Assembly: GCA_937973935.1 (NCBI GenBank)
Contig: CALJJF010000007.1
Span: forward strand, 1 to 17,619
Reading direction: 5' to 3'
Origin: MKRK01 sp001896915
Lineage (GTDB): Bacteria; Bacillota; Clostridia; Oscillospirales; Acutalibacteraceae
Length of the DNA stretch: 17,619 bases
Part shown: piece by piece, positions 14,397 to 17,619 of the stretch
Numbering within the stretch: the first letter of the stretch is position 1
How the letters are laid out: each line of letters starts with the position of its first letter
Notes under the pieces: model-generated
What the model saw: only the letters and a program-made list of their open reading frames with translations
Database searches by the model: none
Told to the model about the DNA's origin: nothing
Position numbers and translations under genes: made by a program

Positions 14397-14810
14397 TTAT
14401 TCGTTTACTTCTGCAGTCTTGGCAGCAGGCTTTGCTTCTGTAGCGACGGTTGCTTCAGCGGCAACAGGCTCAGCTTTTACAGCGGCCGGTTTTTTTCCTT
14501 GTGCCTTTGCAGCAGCAGCGGGATCCTTCTTGATAACGATGTTACGAAGAACTCCGTCGGTAATCTTGTAGATACGTTCTAGCTCAGTGATGAAAGTTGG
14601 TTCACTTGTGAAGTTTACTAAAACATAGTAGCCTTCGTTTTCATCGTCGATCAGATAAGCAAGTCTACGCTTACCCCATTCGTCTACGCTGATTATTGTA
14701 CCGTTTTTCTCAATCAAAGAAACAAACTTGTCCTTCAATTCTTTGATACCTTCTTCTGAAGATTTCAATGAGAAAACCATAACTGTCTCGTAGGTATTGA
14801 TGATTGGCAT
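14397..14810 (-). CDS. rpsF: 30S ribosomal protein bS6 with Ala/Lys-rich tail
   Basis: A 137-residue S6. The conserved core is INTYETVMVFSLKSSEEGIK, IISVDEWGKRRLAYLIDDEN, GYYVLVNFTSE and ERIYKITDGVLRNIVIKKD. After about residue 97 comes a 40-residue tail of Ala, Lys, Pro and Glu, longer than the ~95-residue typical core; such low-complexity tails occur in some Clostridia. AAGGAGGTG lies eight bases before the ATG. It is the first gene of the operon, preceded by a structured leader that probably mediates S6:S18 feedback. Confidence 0.97.
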   Translation of the reverse strand: MPIINTYETVMVFSLKSSEEGIKELKDKFVSLIEKNGTIISVDEWGKRRLAYLIDDENEGYYVLVNFTSEPTFITELERIYKITDGVLRNIVIKKDPAAAAKAQGKKPAAVKAEPVAAEATVATEAKPAAKTAEVNE

Positions 14811-14932
14811 TTTTACAGCACCTCCTTCTGGTCTTTTGGCCCCGTAGGATCACGGAGCAAGGATAGTCAGCTGTCTCATAATAAATTATCAGACATAAAA
14901 CTGACAGTGCAATATTCAAAAAGAACATTAAC
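14811..14932 (-). promoter_or_regulatory. rpsF 5' leader, putative S6:S18-binding autoregulatory RNA
   Basis: The ~120-nt leader between promoter and rpsF can form two hairpins. One, read leftward, is GCTCCGT/ACGGGGC (14858-14852 with 14845-14839) around GATCCT and contains a CCG, the motif recognised by S6:S18 in known rpsF leaders. The other is GTCAG...TGTCT...AGACA.CTGAC further upstream. Known biology (S6:S18 feedback) plus position support the call; the exact consensus was not checked. Confidence 0.45.
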
Positions 14933-14938
14933 AGGGGA

Positions 14939-14967
14939 ATTATACCGCAATGCGACATGCTTGTCAA
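14939..14967 (-). promoter_or_regulatory. Perfect sigma-A promoter of the rpsF operon
   Basis: Read leftward: TTGACA (14967-14962), exactly 17 bases, TATAAT (14944-14939). Both hexamers match consensus fully. The predicted start is near 14932. Confidence 0.93.
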
Positions 14968-14998
14968 TATTTTTAATGAATTTTTGCTATTTTTTATT

Positions 14999-15868
14999 TT
15001 ATAACTCTTTTGTCAGCTCTTTTAAATATTGTTTGAAAGCTTCGCCGATCTCAGTGTGTTTCAGAGCAAGCTCTACGTTGGCTTGCAAAATGCCAAGCTT
15101 ATTGCCCATGTCATAACGTTTGCCGGTAAAATCCACCGCAACCATGGTTTCGGTTCTGGCAAGGGTTTTCATGGCGTCGGTGAGCTGCAGCTCGCCGCCT
15201 GCACCGTTTTCGGTGTGTTCCAGAATATCAAAGATTTGCGGGGGTAAAACGCACCTGCCCAAAATGGAATAATGGGACAGAATGTTGTCAATGGATGGTT
15301 TTTCGATCATATCGGTTACTTTCATCAGATTGTCTTTCAGCGGAGTGACCGCCAATGAGCTGTAGCGCATGATATCCTCGGTGCTGACTTTCTTTACGCC
15401 CGCAACACCAAGACCGTATTCCTCATAGGCACGGATCAGCTGGCCGATAGCGGGATCGTCTCCGATGATCACATCGTCACCATATAAAACCCCGAAGGGC
15501 TCATTGCCCACAAAGGATTTGGCTGCCAAAACGGCGTGACCGAGACCTTTGGTTTCTTTTTGGCGAATAAAATAAATATTCGCAAGAGAAGAAAGGGCTT
15601 CGATTTCTTTCAGCGTTTTGTCGTTGCCACGGTTCTTAAGAACCTGCTCCAATTCAACGGAATGGTCAAAATGATCCTCAATGATATCCTTTCCCCGGTT
15701 GGTAATGATTAAAATATCCGTAATCCCTGCGGCAACCGCTTCTTCCACAATGTATTGAATGGCAGGCTTGTCGACCAACGGAAGCATTTCCTTTGGCATG
15801 GATTTGGAAATGGGCAACACGCGAGTGCCCAGTCCGGCCGCAGGGATAACAGCTTTTTTTATCTTCAT
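14999..15868 (-). CDS. galU: UTP-glucose-1-phosphate uridylyltransferase
   Basis: A 289-residue enzyme that makes UDP-glucose from UTP and glucose-1-phosphate for envelope glycans and glycolipids and for galactose metabolism. The signature KKAVIPAAGLGTRVLPISKS, with MPKEMLPLVDKPAIQYIVEE, is diagnostic, as are FGVLYGDDVI, MIEKP and GELQLTDAM. I use ATG 15868 (MKIKKAVIP), the family's usual start; AAGGGA is about 12 bases upstream, longer than ideal. An in-frame ATG at 15904 would add 12 residues. The stop is only about 32 bases before the rpsF -35 box. It lies 45 bases after the membrane-protein gene on the same strand, so they may be cotranscribed. No terminator is evident after it. Confidence 0.96.
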   Translation of the reverse strand: MKIKKAVIPAAGLGTRVLPISKSMPKEMLPLVDKPAIQYIVEEAVAAGITDILIITNRGKDIIEDHFDHSVELEQVLKNRGNDKTLKEIEALSSLANIYFIRQKETKGLGHAVLAAKSFVGNEPFGVLYGDDVIIGDDPAIGQLIRAYEEYGLGVAGVKKVSTEDIMRYSSLAVTPLKDNLMKVTDMIEKPSIDNILSHYSILGRCVLPPQIFDILEHTENGAGGELQLTDAMKTLARTETMVAVDFTGKRYDMGNKLGILQANVELALKHTEIGEAFKQYLKELTKEL

Positions 15869-15913
15869 AAATTTAATAGGTCCCTTTCTGATAAGAATCT
15901 TCATCGTTGCTTA

Positions 15914-16999
15914 TTATTTCATGATAAGCCGGATAAATGCAGCGGGATCGTTGGTCTGTGTGATGGAAGAAAGATCGTTCAATTCTTTGATCAGGTTAAG
16001 CATATAATGATTCATATAATAAGAAGTAAGCCTGGTTGCAATCACAGAAAATGCGATATAGGTAATTAAAATCGGAAGCCAGATTATAAAACGTGTTCCG
16101 CCGGCTTTTGCGATATCGTCCGGTGAGCCGTTGTTCTCTTTGACAGCATGTATTTTTTTTACGGTGTCCTGCATGTACCAATATTTTGCCTTTGCACCGA
16201 ACACAATGGATAAAGCGATCTGTAATAAGGATAGGAAAATCCAGATGAACAGATAGGGATACAAATTCGTCATGAATTTTCCGGCTGCATGATTCAGCAA
16301 TGCTACGCCTTCCTCGGTGAGCACAGTTTCGTCATCATCATAATAATTACCGTACTCATCGCTTTCCTCATCCGTATACTCGTCGTATACGGATGAATCA
16401 ATGGTGTAATTTTCATAAATGCGAATGGACTCATTGATCAGTATATCAGCACTTTTTAAAACCGGGATTAAGGTCAAACCAAACAGAATTGTGATGGATA
16501 CCCCGATCAATAACAGCAAGGAACCCAGCTTGTTCATCCGGCGGTGAAAGAACCACAGACTGCCTATGATGGGCGAAACGAAAAAGGAGAGCAAAAATAC
16601 CTGAGGACTGAACCCGGTTTTTGAGCCGCTATGATACATATTGATAAATTTGGGGATGAATTTTTCTGCATTAGAACCGATGAATGTGGTCAACTCATCC
16701 GCTGTGATATCATAAATGACGGGAATGTTGCCGCCAGCATCAGGTACTGCATAGGGATAAGCCGGAGGAGCATAGGGAAAAGCCGTGGCAGGTGCATAAT
16801 AAGACCCATGATAGTACGGCTCTTGGTACCCCGGAGGGGGATATTGTTGAGGGGGGGTATACTGCTGCTGCTGCTGCTGCACGGGTTGGGGGGGCGGCTG
16901 TGTGACAGCTTCGGAAAGCTCTTTGCCGCAGCTGCGGCAAAATTCACTGTCCGCCGTGTTGACTGTCGAGCAGTAGATACAGGATTTCAAATCGCTCAT
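15914..16999 (-). CDS. Zinc-ribbon, Q/P-rich multi-pass membrane protein (DUF2628-like)
   Basis: A 361-residue protein. MSDLKSCIYC...DSEFCRSCGKEL is a zinc ribbon (two CxxC pairs). A low-complexity linker follows (TQPPPQPVQQQQQQYTPPQQ, then Tyr/Pro/Ala-rich). Four membrane segments come next: VFLLSFFVSPIIGSLWFF, GSLLLLIGVSITILFGL, LYPYLFIWIFLSLLQIALSI and FIIWLPILITYIAFSVIATR. A loop between the second and third is strongly acidic (DEYTDEESDEYGNYYDDDE). The motif 'FFHRRM..LG', with AKYWYMQDTVKKIHAVKE after the third segment, resembles DUF2628 proteins. The start is uncertain: ATG 16999 lacks a good ribosome site, and the frame is open to 17062. A partial paralogue lies directly upstream. Confidence 0.82.
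   Translation of the reverse strand: MSDLKSCIYCSTVNTADSEFCRSCGKELSEAVTQPPPQPVQQQQQQYTPPQQYPPPGYQEPYYHGSYYAPATAFPYAPPAYPYAVPDAGGNIPVIYDITADELTTFIGSNAEKFIPKFINMYHSGSKTGFSPQVFLLSFFVSPIIGSLWFFHRRMNKLGSLLLLIGVSITILFGLTLIPVLKSADILINESIRIYENYTIDSSVYDEYTDEESDEYGNYYDDDETVLTEEGVALLNHAAGKFMTNLYPYLFIWIFLSLLQIALSIVFGAKAKYWYMQDTVKKIHAVKENNGSPDDIAKAGGTRFIIWLPILITYIAFSVIATRLTSYYMNHYMLNLIKELNDLSSITQTNDPAAFIRLIMK
16862..16879 (-). repeat. Six-unit CTG/CAG trinucleotide run
   Basis: CTG repeated six times on the plus strand, read as CAG glutamine codons in the linker of the membrane protein. It is a slippage-prone, in-frame microsatellite. Confidence 0.85.
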
Positions 17000-17005
17000 A
17001 TAAAT

Positions 17006-17053
17006 GCCCATGCACGAAGTCTTACATAAATCGATACGAAAGATCGCATGGGC
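17006..17053 (-). promoter_or_regulatory. Inverted repeat just upstream of the membrane-protein start
   Basis: GCCCATGC (17006-17013) and GCATGGGC (17046-17053) form a perfect 8-bp inverted repeat with a 32-base centre that holds a smaller CGAT/ATCG repeat. One arm ends seven bases before ATG 16999, where a ribosome site would be. It could be an RNA structure that masks initiation or part of a poorly placed coding start. Confidence 0.3.
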
Positions 17054-17107
17054 TCGCACCATCCCTTCTGTTTATTATGGTCTTTCACGCTGCTCTCTCC
17101 CAGGTGT

Positions 17108-17619
17108 TTATTTATTGATCAGAAAAAAGAATGCATCCGGCAAACTATTCAGTTCCTGTCCCACTGAATTCATTGCCGCGCCAACGATAACGGCAAAGAG
17201 GGAGAAGATCAAGACAATGTATATAACGATGGTCAATATCATAAGCGTGACCCAAATTGCCGATCTTGTGCCGCCGGCATGAGTCAGAAAAGCCAGATTG
17301 CTGCCGTTCTTTTCTTTGACTTCTTTGATTTTTTTAATCGCATGTTGTTTGTACCAGTAGTTAGCGAAGATAGCGAATACGATTGTCACGCCCAGTTGAA
17401 CAATAGAAAAAACAGAGGAAACCGCCATCATTGAGCCCATTGAGTCCATCATTTCGGTTTGCATGTCAAGGCTTGCCTCTTGATATTCGTCAGACAATGC
17501 TCCATATTCGGTTTGTATTTTAGTCAGATTATCGATTTGTTCCGGTAATGTATTGAACAAGGGGACCAGACTGAAAACAGAGATAATCAGTGACACAATT
17601 CCTACGGCAAGCATAATCG
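17108..17619 (-). CDS. Multi-pass membrane protein, paralogue of the neighbour (5' end outside window)
   Basis: The frame is open to the right edge, so the true start is missing; ATG 17614 is only the first Met in view. About 170 residues are visible. Membrane segments are LAVGIVSLIISVFSLVPLF, VFSIVQLGVTIVFAIFANYW and SAIWVTLMILTIVIYIVLIF. The stretch NYWYKQHAIKKIKEVKEKNG then THAGGTRSAIW matches KYWYMQDTVKKIHAVKENNG and KAGGTRFIIW in the next gene, so the two are tandem paralogues. The loop between segments 1 and 2 is polar rather than highly acidic. The function is unknown. It is 108 bases upstream of the neighbour's start. Confidence 0.85.
   Translation of the reverse strand, partial: IMLAVGIVSLIISVFSLVPLFNTLPEQIDNLTKIQTEYGALSDEYQEASLDMQTEMMDSMGSMMAVSSVFSIVQLGVTIVFAIFANYWYKQHAIKKIKEVKEKNGSNLAFLTHAGGTRSAIWVTLMILTIVIYIVLIFSLFAVIVGAAMNSVGQELNSLPDAFFFLINK

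Overview
The window looks like chromosomal DNA from a moderately low-GC, spore-forming, probably fibre-degrading gut or rumen Clostridia (Oscillospiraceae/Ruminococcaceae-like). The evidence is an alpha/beta-type small acid-soluble spore protein, a secreted protease with a type I dockerin (cellulosome-style adhesion), clostridial Shine-Dalgarno sequences, frequent TTG starts, strong sigma-A promoters and a Firmicutes-type rpsF-ssb-rpsR operon.

Left part (1-4530). A truncated leftward coiled-coil gene faces a rightward clostridial hypothetical gene across an AT-rich promoter region with a perfect 14-bp dyad. A 949-residue secreted subtilase follows. It has an intact Asp/His/Asn/Ser set, then two related QxW (ricin-B-like) modules with a complete two-loop dockerin between them. 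Next come a terminator and the spore protein gene.

Middle (4600-7690). A tRNA-Gln(CTG) has its own promoter and a 19-bp terminator stem. It is followed by an ECF-type sigma factor overlapping a membrane anti-sigma-like gene with a DUF4367-like tail, then a YfbK-type von Willebrand A lipoprotein. This looks like a cell-envelope signalling module.

7690-12550. A sigma-A promoter with an overlapping dyad drives a 27-codon leader ORF with an excellent ribosome-binding site. A small hairpin at its stop codon and a strong intrinsic terminator follow. No new promoter is evident before the next genes: GNAT acetyltransferase, SAM methyltransferase, TIM-barrel sugar isomerase/epimerase-like protein and GH36-like glycosidase. 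A near-copy of the terminator's 3' arm lies inside the leader ORF and could pair with the 5' arm, so ribosome-controlled attenuation is plausible. This is the most interesting regulatory structure in the window.

Right part (12550-17619, all leftward). A zinc-ribbon membrane protein carries 33-bp (11-residue) tandem repeats. The rpsF-ssb-rpsR operon follows, with a perfect-consensus promoter, a structured leader (probable S6:S18 autoregulatory site) and a terminator. Then come galU and two related multi-pass membrane proteins, the first with a zinc ribbon and a Q/P-rich linker, the second cut by the window edge.

Functions are inferred from motifs read by eye. No database search was possible.
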